Below, one piece after another: positions 50,732-64,000 of a stretch of DNA of 64,000 nt. The stretch is from contig NZ_CP123228.1 of the NCBI RefSeq assembly GCF_029855045.1, positions 2,976,001-3,040,000 on the forward strand, in the 5' to 3' direction. Each line of letters begins with the position of its first letter. Positions within the stretch are counted from its first letter, which is position 1. The stretch comes from Piscinibacter sp. XHJ-5 (lineage in GTDB: Bacteria; Pseudomonadota; Gammaproteobacteria; Burkholderiales; Burkholderiaceae_C). The notes beneath the pieces were generated by a model, which worked only from the letters and a program-made list of their open reading frames with translations, did not search any database and was not told the DNA's origin. Position numbers and translations under genes: made by a program.

Positions 50732-51041
50732 GGCCGCAGGGGCCATCACCGTCGTCGTGGCCTACAGCCCGGACGCGCGCCAGGTGGACCACTGCCGTGT
50801 GACGCTGGCGCAGGGCGCGACGGTGCACGACGCACTGCGTGCCAGCGGCGTGCTCGAGCGTCATCCGGACATCGATGTGCAGGCGCAGAAGGTCGGCGTG
50901 TGGGGCAAGCTGCGCGCGCTGGACGCGGTGCTGCGCGACGGCGACAGGGTCGAGGTGTACCGGCCGCTGAAGGTCGATCCGAAGGAGGCGAGGCGGCAGC
51001 GCTATCGCAGCCACCGGGAGAAGCTCAAGCCGGCGCGCTGA
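50718..51041 (+). CDS. rnfH: RnfH family ubiquitin-fold protein
   Basis: 107 aa. ITVVVAYSPDARQVDHCRVT, VGVWGKLRALDAVLRDGDRV and EVYRPLKVDPKEARRQRYRS match the RnfH/UPF0125 family, a beta-grasp (ThiS/ubiquitin-like) fold. Name and association with rnf operons are historical; function unknown. It overlaps ratA by 14 bp, as is common. Confidence 0.93.
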   Translation: MGPDEAAGAITVVVAYSPDARQVDHCRVTLAQGATVHDALRASGVLERHPDIDVQAQKVGVWGKLRALDAVLRDGDRVEVYRPLKVDPKEARRQRYRSHREKLKPAR

Positions 51042-51047
51042 GCGGCG

Positions 51048-51545
51048 CTACTTGCAATCGGCGGCGATGATCTCGCGCGCCTTCTTCGTCTCCTCGGCGC
51101 GCGCCTTGTCGTCGAGGATCTCGCGCTCGCCCTTCTCATTGGTGCGCACTATGCGCACACCGTCGTCCAGCGTGCGCGCATAGCCCCTGGCCCGGGCGCA
51201 GCTCTCGGCGCGCTGTGCGGCCGCCTTCTCCTGATCGGCCTTGTTCTTCGCGGCCAGTTCTTCCTCGACCTTGCGGCGCTTGGCTTCGAGCTCGGGCTCG
51301 ACACGCCTGGACGCGGCATCGGCAGCAGGTGCTGCGGACGCCGCGGCGACCGAAGGGGTCGGAGTGCGCCGCTGTGCCGCGCTGGGTCGCTGCAGGATGT
51401 CCTGCTCGGACACGCCGGCCGGCGGCGGCAGGTCGCTGTACTGGATCTGGCCACCCTTGTCGCGCCACTTCCATTGCGCCGCCGCCGGCATGGCGATCGT
51501 GGCGCCCAGCAGGGCGGAGAGGACGACGATGCTCAATCGGGCCAT
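51048..51545 (-). CDS. DUF4124-domain exported protein
   Basis: 165 aa. Signal peptide (LSIVVLSALLGATIAMPAAA), then the DUF4124 module WKWRDKGGQIQYSDLPPPAG, a low-complexity linker, and a long charged helix (residues 75-120; EPELEAKRRKVEEELAAKNK). The C-terminal ARARGYARTLDDGVRIVRT with two Cys (ESCARARG; AADCK) may form a disulfide. ATG 51545 is used because the signal peptide starts there; the upstream extension is not protein-like. Periplasmic, function unknown. Confidence 0.82.
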   Translation of the reverse strand: MARLSIVVLSALLGATIAMPAAAQWKWRDKGGQIQYSDLPPPAGVSEQDILQRPSAAQRRTPTPSVAAASAAPAADAASRRVEPELEAKRRKVEEELAAKNKADQEKAAAQRAESCARARGYARTLDDGVRIVRTNEKGEREILDDKARAEETKKAREIIAADCK

Positions 51546-51647
51546 GGCGATGCGGACGTTGCGAGAGGCGGAAACGGGCAGTGTAGTGCTCGCGTGGATT
51601 CCGTCACGGCGCACGGCATCGTCAACCGTGAAGTTGTTCCGCATCCG

Positions 51648-53149
<1,502 letters not shown>

Positions 53150-53170
53150 CTCCCGGCGCTGCCCCACCCG

Positions 53171-53206
53171 CGAGCGCCGCGCCCCAGCCGCGGCGCTCGT
53201 CGTTTC
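53171..53206 (+). terminator. Terminator-like hairpin after guaB
   Basis: Arms CGAGCGCCGCG (53171-53181) and CGCGGCGCTCG (53189-53199) are perfectly complementary over 11 bp with a 7-nt loop, followed by TCGTTTC. It lies 22 bp after the guaB stop and 17 bp before the MFS start. The weak T-run suggests partial termination, allowing some guaA read-through. Confidence 0.65.
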
Positions 53207-53222
53207 AGAGAAGCCGAATCCC

Positions 53223-54503
53223 TTGACCCTCCCGACCACCGACCTGTCCCCGACCGCAGCGAAGCGTCCCGCGGCGATGCGCTTCATCATGCTGACGGTG
53301 CTGATCGACATGATGGCCGTCGGGATCATCGTGCCGCCGCTGCCCGCGCTGGTGGGCAGCTTCAGCAGCTCCAAGGCCGACCAGGCCTTCGGCTACAGCG
53401 CGGTGGTCTTTGCCTTCGGCATCGCCAACTTCTTCGGCTCGCCCATCCTCGGGGCGCTGTCCGACCGCTTCGGCCGCCGACCGGTCCTGCTGCTGGGCTT
53501 CTGCGGCCTGGCCCTCAACTTCTTCGCCACCGCGCTGAGCACGGCGCTGTGGATGCTGATCGCGGTGCGGCTGGTGGGCGGAGCGATGCAGTCGAATGCC
53601 GCGGTGGCCAACGCCTACGTCGCCGACATCACGCCGCCCGAGCAGCGCGCGCAGCGCTTCGGCATGCTGGGCGCCATGTTCGGCGTCGGCTTCATCCTCG
53701 GGCCGGCGCTCGGCGGCTGGCTGGGCGACATCGACCTGCACCTGCCGTTCTTCGTCGCCGGCAGCCTGGCGATCGCGAACCTGGCCTACGGCTGGTTCGT
53801 GCTCCCCGAATCGCTGCCGGCCGACCGCCGCCATCCCTTCGAATGGAAAAGGGCCAATCCGCTGACATCGCTGCGGGCGCTCACGCAGCTCAAGGGCGTG
53901 GGCCTGCTGGTCGTGGTGATCGCGTTCACGGGATTGGCGCAGTTCATCCTCTACAGCACCTGGGTGCTCTACACGACCTTCAAGTTCGGCTGGACCATGC
54001 GCGACAACGGCGCGTCGCTCGCGGTGGTCGGGCTGATGTCGGTGCTGGTGCAGGGCGTGCTGCTCGGCCGCCTGCTCAAGCGCTTCAGCGCGCAGCGGCT
54101 GGCGATCATCGGGCTGGTGTCGTCCACGCTGGCGTACGCCCTCTACGGCGCGGCCCCCGAGGGCTGGATGATGTACGCGATCATCATCGTCAACCTGCTC
54201 GGGTTCACGGTGGCTGCATCGGTGCAGAGCCTCGTGTCGGGCGCCGCCGACGCCCGCACCCAGGGCCGCACCATGGGCGCGGTCAGCTCGCTGAACAGCC
54301 TGATGGCCGTGGGCGGGCCGCTGATCGGACCGCCCCTGCTCGCCCTGGTGGCCCATCTTCCGCATGGCGACTGGCGCATCGGCACGCCGTTCTACGTGTG
54401 CGCGGCGCTGCAGTGCGTCGCGCTGGTCGCGGCCTGGCTCCACTTTCGCGGCACCCGCCGCGCCCGACCCGCAGCGCAGGAGGCTGCGGGCTCCAACGTC
54501 TGA
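53223..54503 (+). CDS. MFS transporter, TetA/drug exporter-like
   Basis: 426 aa, twelve predicted transmembrane helices. Helix 1 carries [19 protein letters not shown], the 2-3 loop has [20 protein letters not shown] (MFS motif A), and helix 5 has [20 protein letters not shown] (motif C, typical of exporters). This fits the TCR/TetA-like DHA1 group. Substrate not predictable; resistance should not be assumed. The start is TTG 53223, or ATG 53277 ([10 protein letters not shown]), which is close to helix 1. It lies between guaB and guaA, 10 bp before guaA. Confidence 0.85.
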   Translation: MTLPTTDLSPTAAKRPAAMRFIMLTVLIDMMAVGIIVPPLPALVGSFSSSKADQAFGYSAVVFAFGIANFFGSPILGALSDRFGRRPVLLLGFCGLALNFFATALSTALWMLIAVRLVGGAMQSNAAVANAYVADITPPEQRAQRFGMLGAMFGVGFILGPALGGWLGDIDLHLPFFVAGSLAIANLAYGWFVLPESLPADRRHPFEWKRANPLTSLRALTQLKGVGLLVVVIAFTGLAQFILYSTWVLYTTFKFGWTMRDNGASLAVVGLMSVLVQGVLLGRLLKRFSAQRLAIIGLVSSTLAYALYGAAPEGWMMYAIIIVNLLGFTVAASVQSLVSGAADARTQGRTMGAVSSLNSLMAVGGPLIGPPLLALVAHLPHGDWRIGTPFYVCAALQCVALVAAWLHFRGTRRARPAAQEAAGSNV

Positions 54504-54513
54504 GCGTCTCTTC

Positions 54514-56097
54514 ATGCACGACAAGATCCTCATCCTCGACTTCGGCTCCCAGGTCACCCAGCTCATTGCGCGGCGCGTGCGCGAGGCGCACGTCTACTGC
54601 GAGATCCATCCCAACGACGTCAGCGACGACTTCCTCCGCGAGTTCAACCCCAAGGGCGTCATCCTGTCGGGCAGCCATGCCAGCACCTACGAGGATCAGG
54701 AGCTGCGCGCGCCGCAGGCGGTCTGGGAGCTGGGCGTGCCGGTGCTGGGTATCTGCTACGGCATGTTCACGATGACGGTGCAGCTGGGCGGCGAGGTGGA
54801 AGCGAGCTCGCATCGCGAGTTCGGCTACGCCGAAGTGAGGGCGCATGGGCACACCGAGCTGCTGCGTGCCATCGAGGACTTCCGCACCGGCGAGGGCCAC
54901 GGCATGCTCAAGGTGTGGATGAGCCACGGCGACAAGGTGACCAGGCTGCCGCCGGGATTCAAGCTGATGGCGTCGACGCCGAGCTGTCCGATCGCCGGCA
55001 TCGCCGACGAGGCGCGCCGCTACTACGGCGTGCAGTTCCACCCCGAGGTCACGCACACGGTGCAGGGCCGCGAGCTGCTCGACCGCTTCGTGCTGGGCAT
55101 CTGCGGCGCCAGGCCCGACTGGGTGATGGGCAACTACATCGACGAAGCGGTAGCGCGCATCCGCGAGCAGGTCGGCAGCGAGGAGGTCATCCTGGGCCTG
55201 TCGGGCGGGGTCGACTCCAGCGTCGCCGCGGCGCTCATCCATCGCGCGATCGGCGACCAGCTCACCTGCGTGTTCGTCGACCACGGCTTGCTGCGCCTCA
55301 ATGAAGGGGCGATGGTGATGGAGATGTTCGCCGGCCGCCTGCACGCGAAGGTGGTGCACGTCGACGCCAGCGAGCAGTTTCTCGGCCACCTGTCCGGCGT
55401 GGCCGATCCCGAGGCCAAGCGCAAGATCATCGGCCGCGAGTTCGTCGAGGTGTTCCAGCGCGAAGCGAAGAAGCTCAAGTCCGCGAAGTGGCTGGCGCAG
55501 GGCACCATCTACCCCGACGTCATCGAAAGCGGCGGCGCCAAGACGAAGAAGGCGACGACGATCAAGAGCCACCACAATGTCGGCGGCCTGCCCGAGACGC
55601 TGGGGCTCAAGCTGCTCGAGCCGCTGCGCGAGCTGTTCAAGGACGAGGTGCGCGAGCTGGGCGTGGCGCTGGGCCTGCCGCACGACATGGTGTACCGCCA
55701 CCCCTTCCCGGGCCCGGGGCTCGGCGTGCGCATCCTCGGCGAGGTGAAGAAAAGCTACGCCGACCTGCTGCGCCGCGCCGACGCCATCTTCATCGAGGAG
55801 CTGCGCAACACCACCGACCCGGTCAGCGGCAAGACCTGGTACGAGCTCACCAGCCAGGCCTTCACCGTGTTCCTGCCGGTCAAGAGCGTCGGCGTGATGG
55901 GCGACGGCCGCACCTACGACCACGTGGTCGCGCTGCGCGCGGTGCAGACCAGCGACTTCATGACGGCCGACTGGGCCGAGTTGCCGTACAGCCTGCTCAA
56001 GCGGGTGTCGGGGCGCATCATCAACGAGGTGCGCGGGATCAACCGTGTCACTTACGATGTGTCGAGCAAGCCGCCTGCCACCATCGAATGGGAATGA
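54514..56097 (+). CDS. guaA: GMP synthase (glutamine-hydrolysing) GuaA
   Basis: 527 aa. It amidates XMP to GMP. The N-terminal class I glutamine amidotransferase domain has [40 protein letters not shown] with catalytic Cys, and [10 protein letters not shown] (His/Glu of the triad). The PP-loop ATPase domain has [20 protein letters not shown]. The C-terminal dimerisation domain ends [17 protein letters not shown]. The nucleophile elbow reads CYGMFTM where nearly all GuaA proteins have CYGMQTM. ATG 54514. Confidence 0.97.
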   Translation: MHDKILILDFGSQVTQLIARRVREAHVYCEIHPNDVSDDFLREFNPKGVILSGSHASTYEDQELRAPQAVWELGVPVLGICYGMFTMTVQLGGEVEASSHREFGYAEVRAHGHTELLRAIEDFRTGEGHGMLKVWMSHGDKVTRLPPGFKLMASTPSCPIAGIADEARRYYGVQFHPEVTHTVQGRELLDRFVLGICGARPDWVMGNYIDEAVARIREQVGSEEVILGLSGGVDSSVAAALIHRAIGDQLTCVFVDHGLLRLNEGAMVMEMFAGRLHAKVVHVDASEQFLGHLSGVADPEAKRKIIGREFVEVFQREAKKLKSAKWLAQGTIYPDVIESGGAKTKKATTIKSHHNVGGLPETLGLKLLEPLRELFKDEVRELGVALGLPHDMVYRHPFPGPGLGVRILGEVKKSYADLLRRADAIFIEELRNTTDPVSGKTWYELTSQAFTVFLPVKSVGVMGDGRTYDHVVALRAVQTSDFMTADWAELPYSLLKRVSGRIINEVRGINRVTYDVSSKPPATIEWE

Positions 56098-56712
<615 letters not shown>

Positions 56713-56719
56713 TCGCACG

Positions 56720-57634
56720 ATGACCGCCACCTCCTTGTGCCTTTACACGCCCGCCGGCGTGCTCAAGGCCGCCACCCCGCTGCGCCGCGCGGCCAGGCGC
56801 CTCGCCGGCTACGGCTTCGACGTGCAGGTCGACGAAGCGGCGCTGGCCCGGCACCAGCGCTTCGGCGGCGACGACGACACGCGCCTCGCGGCGCTGCACC
56901 GCGTCGCCGCCGGCGCACCCGACATCGCCTTCGCCACCCGCGGCGGCTACGGGCTCACGCGGCTGCTCGACCGCATCGACTGGAAGCGCATCGCGCGCAG
57001 TGTGGAGAAGGGCACGCGCTGGGTCGGCCAGAGTGACCTGACGGCACTGCAGCTGGGCCTGCTGGCGCATGCCGACGGGGTGACCTGGGCCGGACCGCTC
57101 GCCTGCGACGACTTCGGCGGCGACGCGGTGGACGACATCACCGAGGCCTGCTTTCGCGAGGCGATGAGCGGCGAGCTCGAGGCGATCGGCTTCCGTACCG
57201 AGGCCGGCTTCGATGGGTTGCAGGCGCGCGGCACGCTATGGGGCGGCAACCTCTGCCTGGTGACCTCGCTGCTCGGCACGTCGCACTGGCCGCGGCGCGC
57301 CGCCAGGGGCGGCGTGCTGTTCCTGGAGGACGTCAATGAGCATCCGTATCGCATCGAGCGGGGACTGCTGCAGCTGCACCAGGCAGGTGTGCTCGACCAG
57401 CAGAAGGCCGTCGTGCTGGGCGCGTTCAGCGCCTGGCGCCCGTCGCCGCTGGACCGGGGCTATTCGCTCAAGACGGTGGTCGCGCATCTGCGCTCGGTGA
57501 CCAAAACGCCCATCCTCACCGGTCTGCCGTTCGGCCACGTGCCGACCAAGGTCACGATGCCGGTCGGCACACGTGTCGAGCTGCTCGTGAACGGGCGCGA
57601 CGTGCTGATCGGCTGGGACCACGCGCACCACTGA
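56720..57634 (+). CDS. ldcA: LD-carboxypeptidase (peptidase S66 family)
   Basis: 304 aa. It removes the terminal D-Ala from murein tetrapeptides in peptidoglycan recycling, in the cytoplasm. LCLYTPAGVLKAATPLRRAA, AFATRGGYGLTRLLDRIDWK and RWVGQSDLTALQLGLL carry the nucleophile Ser (QSD). FLEDVNEHPYRIERGLLQLH and LTGLPFGHVPTKVTMPVG carry the Glu and His of the S66 triad. The N terminus lacks a signal peptide, consistent with a cytoplasmic enzyme. 7 bp after tadA and 4 bp before the peptide-binding gene. Confidence 0.92.
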   Translation: MTATSLCLYTPAGVLKAATPLRRAARRLAGYGFDVQVDEAALARHQRFGGDDDTRLAALHRVAAGAPDIAFATRGGYGLTRLLDRIDWKRIARSVEKGTRWVGQSDLTALQLGLLAHADGVTWAGPLACDDFGGDAVDDITEACFREAMSGELEAIGFRTEAGFDGLQARGTLWGGNLCLVTSLLGTSHWPRRAARGGVLFLEDVNEHPYRIERGLLQLHQAGVLDQQKAVVLGAFSAWRPSPLDRGYSLKTVVAHLRSVTKTPILTGLPFGHVPTKVTMPVGTRVELLVNGRDVLIGWDHAHH

Positions 57635-57638
57635 ATCC

Positions 57639-59855
57639 ATGGGCCGCAAGACGCTCGCGATATTGGCGCTGGTGGGCCTGGCCCTGCTGGGTGCCTGCGA
57701 CAACAGCCCGCATCCGCGGGGCAGCGAGCGCAGCAACACGCTGTTCGTCGCCTTCCAGGAGCGCACGCCGCACCACCTGGACCCGACCGCCTCGTATTCA
57801 CTCAACGAGACGCCGTACCTGCTGTCGGTGTACGAGACGCTCTACGCCTATCACTACCTCAAGCGGCCGTACACGCTGGTGCCGCGGCTGGCCACCGAGA
57901 TCGTCGCGCCGCGCTACCTGGACAGGAACGGCCAGCCGCTGCCGGCCGATGCTCCCGGCGAGCAGGTGGCCGAAAGCGTTTACGACGTGCGCATCCGGCC
58001 GGGTGTGATGTACGCGCCGCATCCGGCGTTCGCCAAGACGCCGGCCGGCGAGTACCGCTATCACGCGATGAAAGCGGAGGACGCCGCCGACAAGCACACG
58101 CCCTTCGATTTCAAGGACACCGGCACGCGCGAGGTCGTCGCGGAGGATTTCGTCTATGCGGTGAAGCGGCACGCGACGACACGCATCGAGGCGCCGGTGT
58201 ACGGCGTGTTCGCCGAGCACGTCGTCGGCCTCAGGGAATACGGCCCGCTGATCCGCGCCGAGGACGCGAAGCTGCGCCAGGGGCTGGACCCGGCGGCGCT
58301 CGACAAGCCCTTCCTCGATTTCCGCCGCTTCCCGCTCGAAGGCGCGACGGCGCCCGAGCGGCATCTGCTGCGCCTGCGCATCAAGGGCAAGTACCCTCAG
58401 TGGAAGTACTGGATGACGATGCCGTTCCTCTCACCGGTCCCCTGGGAGGCCGACCGGTTCTATGCGCAGCCCGGCATGGCGAAGAACGGCCTGTCGCTGG
58501 ACACCTGGCCGGTCGGCACCGGGCCGTTCGTGCTCACGCAGTACGAGCAGGACCGGCGACTGGTGCTGGAGCGCAACCCGGTCTTCCGCGGCGTGCCGTA
58601 TCCCTGCGAAGGCATGCCCGAGGACCGTGCCGCGGGCCTGCTGGACGATTGCGGCAAGTCCATGCCCTTTGTCGACAAGCTGGTGTTCGAGGTCGAGAAG
58701 GACAAGACGCCGCTGCGCGCCAAGTTCGTGCAGGGCTTCCTTGACGTGCCGGAGATCGAGCGCTCCGACTGGGGGCCCGACTTCCTTGCCGATGCGGCCG
58801 ACTCCGATGATGTCCGGCGCCAGTTCGAAGCGCGCGGGCAGCGCTTTCCGAAGAGCATCGAGCCCAGCAACTGGTACCTCGGCTTCAACTGGCTGGACCC
58901 CGTGGTCGGCAAGGGCGACACGCCCGAGCAGCAGCTGCGCAACCGAAAGCTGCGCCATGCCCTGTCGATCGCCATCGACTGGGAGGAAGGCTACGGGCGC
59001 GTCTTCACGCAGAAGGCCGGCGAGGCCGCGCACGGTCCGGTCCCGCCGGGCGTGTTCGGCACGCGGCACGGCACGGTGGAGGGGCACAACCCGGTGACGC
59101 ACCGTGTGGTCAACGGCCAGGTCGTGCGCCGCTCGCTCGACGAGGCCAGGCAGTTGCTCGCCGAAGCCGGCTATCCGCAGGGCCGCGACGTGAAGACCGG
59201 ACGGCCGCTGGTCATCAACTACGACTACCAGCGCGTGCCCACGCCGGAATTCAAGGCCGAGCTGGACTGGATGGTCAGGCAGTTCGCCAAGATCGGCGTG
59301 CAGTTGGAGATCCGCGCCACCGACTACAACCAGTTCCAGGAAAAGATGCTGAAGGGCAAGCAGCAGGTGTTCTGGTGGGGCTGGAACGCCGACTACCCGG
59401 ATCCCGAGAACTTCCTCTTCCTGCTCTACGGACCCAATTCGAAAGCGCGCTTCGAGGGCGAGAACGCAGCCAACTACGAAAACCCCGAGTTCGACCGCCG
59501 CTACCGCCAGGCCGCCCAGCTCGACGACGGGCCGCAGCGGCAGAAGCTCATCGACGAGATGGTCGCCATTGCGCAGCAGGATGCGCCGTGGGCCTGGGGC
59601 TACTTCCCTTATTCGGGCGGGGCGTTCCAGCAGTGGATTCCCAACGGCAAGTTCGGCATCTTCGTCTACGACCACACGCTGTACTACCGCGTCGATGCGG
59701 CGCTGCGCGCGGCCCGGCAGGCGCAATGGAACCGGCCGGTGTGGTGGCCGCTCGTGCTCATCGCGCTGGCCGCGCTCTGGCTCGGATGGGCCGCGCGGCG
59801 CGCCTTCGCTGCACGCGAGCGGGCGGTGGCGCTGCCGGCCGGCACGCGAGGCTGA
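57639..59855 (+). CDS. yejA: Peptide ABC transporter substrate-binding lipoprotein (YejA-like) with C-terminal membrane anchor
   Basis: 738 aa, extracellular solute-binding family 5. Lipoprotein signal (ALVGLALLGAC, Cys 20), then EERTPHHLDPTASYSLN-type text (residues 38-52), SPVPWEADRFYAQPG, GTGPFVLTQYEQDRRLVLER, FPKSIEPSNWYLGFNWLDPV and YNQFQEKMLKGKQQVFWWGW. Binds oligopeptides for the YejBEF importer. Unusually, a hydrophobic helix (WWPLVLIALAALWLGWAARR) and a basic tail follow at the C terminus, so both ends may be membrane-attached. Starts 4 bp after ldcA, linking transport to murein peptide recycling. Confidence 0.88.
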   Translation: MGRKTLAILALVGLALLGACDNSPHPRGSERSNTLFVAFQERTPHHLDPTASYSLNETPYLLSVYETLYAYHYLKRPYTLVPRLATEIVAPRYLDRNGQPLPADAPGEQVAESVYDVRIRPGVMYAPHPAFAKTPAGEYRYHAMKAEDAADKHTPFDFKDTGTREVVAEDFVYAVKRHATTRIEAPVYGVFAEHVVGLREYGPLIRAEDAKLRQGLDPAALDKPFLDFRRFPLEGATAPERHLLRLRIKGKYPQWKYWMTMPFLSPVPWEADRFYAQPGMAKNGLSLDTWPVGTGPFVLTQYEQDRRLVLERNPVFRGVPYPCEGMPEDRAAGLLDDCGKSMPFVDKLVFEVEKDKTPLRAKFVQGFLDVPEIERSDWGPDFLADAADSDDVRRQFEARGQRFPKSIEPSNWYLGFNWLDPVVGKGDTPEQQLRNRKLRHALSIAIDWEEGYGRVFTQKAGEAAHGPVPPGVFGTRHGTVEGHNPVTHRVVNGQVVRRSLDEARQLLAEAGYPQGRDVKTGRPLVINYDYQRVPTPEFKAELDWMVRQFAKIGVQLEIRATDYNQFQEKMLKGKQQVFWWGWNADYPDPENFLFLLYGPNSKARFEGENAANYENPEFDRRYRQAAQLDDGPQRQKLIDEMVAIAQQDAPWAWGYFPYSGGAFQQWIPNGKFGIFVYDHTLYYRVDAALRAARQAQWNRPVWWPLVLIALAALWLGWAARRAFAARERAVALPAGTRG

Positions 59856-59859
59856 GGCG

Positions 59860-60843
59860 ATGCTGACGTACATCGTGCGCCGCAGCCTCTACGGACTGCT
59901 CATTCTCATCGGGGTGAACCTGTTCACCTTCGTGCTGTTCTTCACCGTCAACACGCCCGACGACATGGCGCGCCTGAACATCGGCGGCAAGCGCGTCACG
60001 CAGGAACAGATCGACAAATGGAAGGTGGAGCGCGGCTACGACAAGCCGCTCTACTGGAACGACGCGCGCAGCGGTGCAGCGCGGATGACCGACACCGTGT
60101 TCTGGGAGCGCTCGGTATCCCTGATGGCTCTGGACTTCGGCCGCTCCGATTCGCGCAGCGCGACCGACATCGGACACGAGATCGCCCGGCGCATGGTCGT
60201 GAGCCTGCAGCTCGCCGTGCCGGTGTTCGTGCTGCAGGTGATCGCCAGCGTGGCGTTTGCCCTGCTGCTGGTGTTCTTCAAGCACTCGCGCATCGACTTC
60301 TGGGGCGTCGTGACCTGCGTGCTGATGCTGTCGATCAGCGCGCTCTTCTACATCATCGTCGGCCAGTTCCTGTTCTCGCGCGTGTTCCGCCTGGTGCCCA
60401 TCTCCGGCTTCGAGTCGGGATGGGATGCGGTGCGCTTCCTGGCGCTGCCGGTGCTGCTGTCGCTGCTGTCGCGCCTGGGTGGGGAAGGGCGGCTGTACCG
60501 GGCGATGTTCCTCGAGGAGGTCGGGCGTGACTACGTGCGCACGGCCCGCGCGAAGGGACTGGCCGAGCCCCGGGTGCTGTTGCGCCACGTGCTGCCGAAT
60601 GCGCTGATCCCGATCATCACCAGCGCCGGCAGCTACCTGCCGTACGTGTTCCTGGGCAGCCTGGTCTTCGAGAGCTTCTTCGGGATACCCGGCCTGGGCG
60701 CCTACGTGATCGACGCCATCACCGGGCAGGACTTCGCGATCGTGCGGTCCATGGTATTCGTCGGCTCGGTGCTGTACATCGCCAGCTACATCGTCGTCGA
60801 CATCGCCTACACCTGGGTCGATCCCCGGGTCAGGCTGGGCTGA
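59860..60843 (+). CDS. yejB: Peptide ABC transporter permease (YejB-like)
   Basis: 327 aa, six transmembrane helices, DppB/OppB family. N-terminal LTYIVRRSLYGLLILIGVNL is the family start. After helix 1 comes a periplasmic loop with RVTQEQIDKWKVERGYDKPL, and the EAA loop is EVGRDYVRTARAKGLAEPRV. Adjacent YejA, YejE and YejF make the class clear. The start ATG 59860 lies 4 bp after yejA. Confidence 0.92.
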   Translation: MLTYIVRRSLYGLLILIGVNLFTFVLFFTVNTPDDMARLNIGGKRVTQEQIDKWKVERGYDKPLYWNDARSGAARMTDTVFWERSVSLMALDFGRSDSRSATDIGHEIARRMVVSLQLAVPVFVLQVIASVAFALLLVFFKHSRIDFWGVVTCVLMLSISALFYIIVGQFLFSRVFRLVPISGFESGWDAVRFLALPVLLSLLSRLGGEGRLYRAMFLEEVGRDYVRTARAKGLAEPRVLLRHVLPNALIPIITSAGSYLPYVFLGSLVFESFFGIPGLGAYVIDAITGQDFAIVRSMVFVGSVLYIASYIVVDIAYTWVDPRVRLG

Positions 60844-60848
60844 GCGTC

Positions 60849-62302
60849 ATGCCGAAGATCGTCCTGCTGTGGTCCGACGTGGTGGTGCTGCTGACGGCCG
60901 TCGCCATCGCCGCGTACGGCTGGCGCATCGGACGCAGCCCGACGCAGCGGGCGACCTGGGCCCGCGTCTTCCGCGACGCACCCGCCCTGTGTGCCACGGT
61001 GGTGCTGCTGATGTTCTTCGCCGTCGCGCTGCTGGACAGCCTGCACTTCCGGCGCGCGCTGCCGCCGGCGCCCGGCGTCTCGCAGCAGCAGGCGTACGGC
61101 ACGCACACCGAGTCCGTGCTCGACCTCCTGCTGGCACGGCAGCTCGCCGGCCGCGAGACCACGTACTCGGCGCCGCTGGCCACCCGCGCGCTGGTCAAGG
61201 ACAGCATCGAGGTCGACGGCCGCGCCGAGCGCGTCCATCCACGGCTGCAGTTCGGCGGTGCGCACCTGCACGACGACGTCGCCGAGCGCGGCGCCGACAT
61301 CGTCCGCCGGGCGGGGGCGGGGATGCTGGGGGGCTTGGCGGTCGCCGCGGCCCTGGCCGCAGCCGTGGCAGGCGCCATGGCCTGGCGCCGCGGCCTGCGA
61401 CTGGCCGAAGCCGCGCGCCTGCTGCTGCGCAACCAGACCGAGCTGCCGCTGCGCGCCGCGCTGCTCACGCTGCTGGTGCTGGCCCTGGTGGCGGGACCGA
61501 CGCTGGTGCTGGCACAGGACTACCACGTGTTCGGCACCGACCGCACCGGCAACGACGTCTTCTATCAGGCGTTGAAGAGCATCCGCACGGCTTTCGTCAT
61601 CGGCACGCTGTCGACGCTCGCGACGCTGCCCTTCGCGATGCTGTTCGGCATCCTCGCCGGCTACCTGGGCGGCTGGGTCGACGAAGTGATCCAGTACCTC
61701 TACACCACGCTGTCGTCGGTGCCCAATGTCCTGCTCATCGCAGCCTGCGTGCTGATGATGCAGGTGTTCATCGACAAGAACCCCGAGCTGTTCGAGACCG
61801 GTGCCGAGCGGGCCGACGTCCGGCTGTTCCTGCTGTGCGTGATCCTCGGGGTGACCGGCTGGGCGACGCTGTGCCGGCTGCTGCGCGCAGAGACGATGAA
61901 GCTGCGCGAGCTCGACTACGTGCAGGCGGCCACCGCCTTCGGCGTCGGCGGCGCCCGCATCATGCGGCGCCACGTCCTGCCCAATGTGGTGCACCTGATC
62001 ATCATCACGACCGTGCTCGACTTCTCCGCGCTGGTGCTGTACGAGGCGGTGCTGTCGTACATCGGCGTCGGCGTGGATCCGGCGATGAACAGCTTCGGAG
62101 GCATGATCAACCTGGCGCGCAACGAGATGTCCCGCGATCCGCTGGTCTGGTGGTCCTTCGCCGCCGCCTTCGGCTTCATGGTGGCGCTGGTGCTCGCCGC
62201 CAACCTGTTCGCCGACGCCGTGCGCGACGCCTTCGACCCGCGCGCGCGGCTGTTCCGGCCGCGCCGGATCCTGCCGGCGCGACCGCAGCGAGCGGCAGGC
62301 TG

Positions 62303-62303
<1 letters not shown>
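60849..62303 (+). CDS. yejE: Peptide ABC transporter permease (YejE-like), extended N-terminal region
   Basis: 484 aa, DppC/OppC family. The C-terminal 270 residues are the standard permease: FGTDRTGNDVFYQALKSIRT, GILAGYLGGWVDEVIQYLYT, and the EAA loop LDYVQAATAFGVGGARIMRR. The N-terminal part is about 140 residues longer than usual and adds hydrophobic segments plus a soluble stretch (YGTHTESVLDLLLARQLAGR; LQFGGAHLHDDVAERGADIV). This extension presumably forms an additional periplasmic domain. 5 bp after yejB and overlapping yejF as ATGA. Confidence 0.9.

Positions 62304-64000
<1,697 letters not shown>

Noticed and set aside
53223..54503. Calling the MFS protein a tetracycline resistance determinant
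   Set aside because: TetA-like motifs are shared by many exporters, and the chromosomal position between guaB and guaA suggests an ordinary core transporter.

Overview
The window is 64 kb of very GC-rich, gene-dense DNA with strong G/C bias at third codon positions. It suggests a betaproteobacterium of the order Burkholderiales, possibly near Rubrivivax/Leptothrix/Rhizobacter. The pointers are a PhaR-type PHB regulator, a TctC/Bug solute-binding protein, the smpB|ratA-rnfH and guaB..guaA-tadA neighbourhoods, and a complete ccmABCDEFGHI operon. Genus is inference only. I see no rRNA, tRNA, CRISPR array, insertion sequence or prophage.

1-14613: a non-flagellar type III secretion system (injectisome). 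A tightly overlapping minus-strand operon reads slt, sctV, sctC, sctD, a sctF-position gene, sctI, sctJ, sctK, sctL, sctN and runs off the left edge, where sctO/P/Q/R/S/T would be expected. Divergent from it are sctU and an overlapping fliO-like gene. They are followed by five plus-strand genes without clear homologues. The first (218 aa) shares two motifs with the sctF-position protein and is probably a related secreted or filament component. sctC and sctD are open to each other in one frame, which points to an indel in the secretin tail.

14617-22312: a LysR regulator, then (also minus strand) the complete cytochrome c maturation operon ccmA-I. 22313-22627 is the longest gene-free stretch, relatively AT-rich, and separates ccm from the next block.

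22628-39702: the most unusual region, 17 co-directional genes with gaps of 45 bp or less. The first half is a redox set: an ApbE flavin transferase, two haem-c lipoproteins, an SH3 plus beta-barrel protein, a second beta-barrel, a TlpA thioredoxin, a DUF4266 lipoprotein and a DUF3570 porin-like protein. The second half is a proton-motive-force trans-envelope machine: a PEGA-like periplasmic protein, three TPR proteins (two lipoproteins), a small periplasmic protein, one ExbB/TolQ, two ExbD/TolR and an AgmX/PglI-type TonB-like protein. The parts list resembles the core of the Myxococcus Agl-Glt machinery, here joined to electron-transfer proteins. The adjacent ccm operon would supply haem attachment.

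39736-51545: housekeeping and catabolic genes: cysQ, phaR, a LysR divergent from an AtuA-like pair with a TctC binding protein and a lipoprotein alpha/beta hydrolase, then rimO, a Cys/Met-metabolism PLP enzyme, smpB, ratA, rnfH and a DUF4124 protein.

51680-64000: guaB, an MFS exporter, guaA, tadA, an LD-carboxypeptidase, and a Yej-type peptide ABC transporter (yejA, B, E, and F truncated by the window edge).
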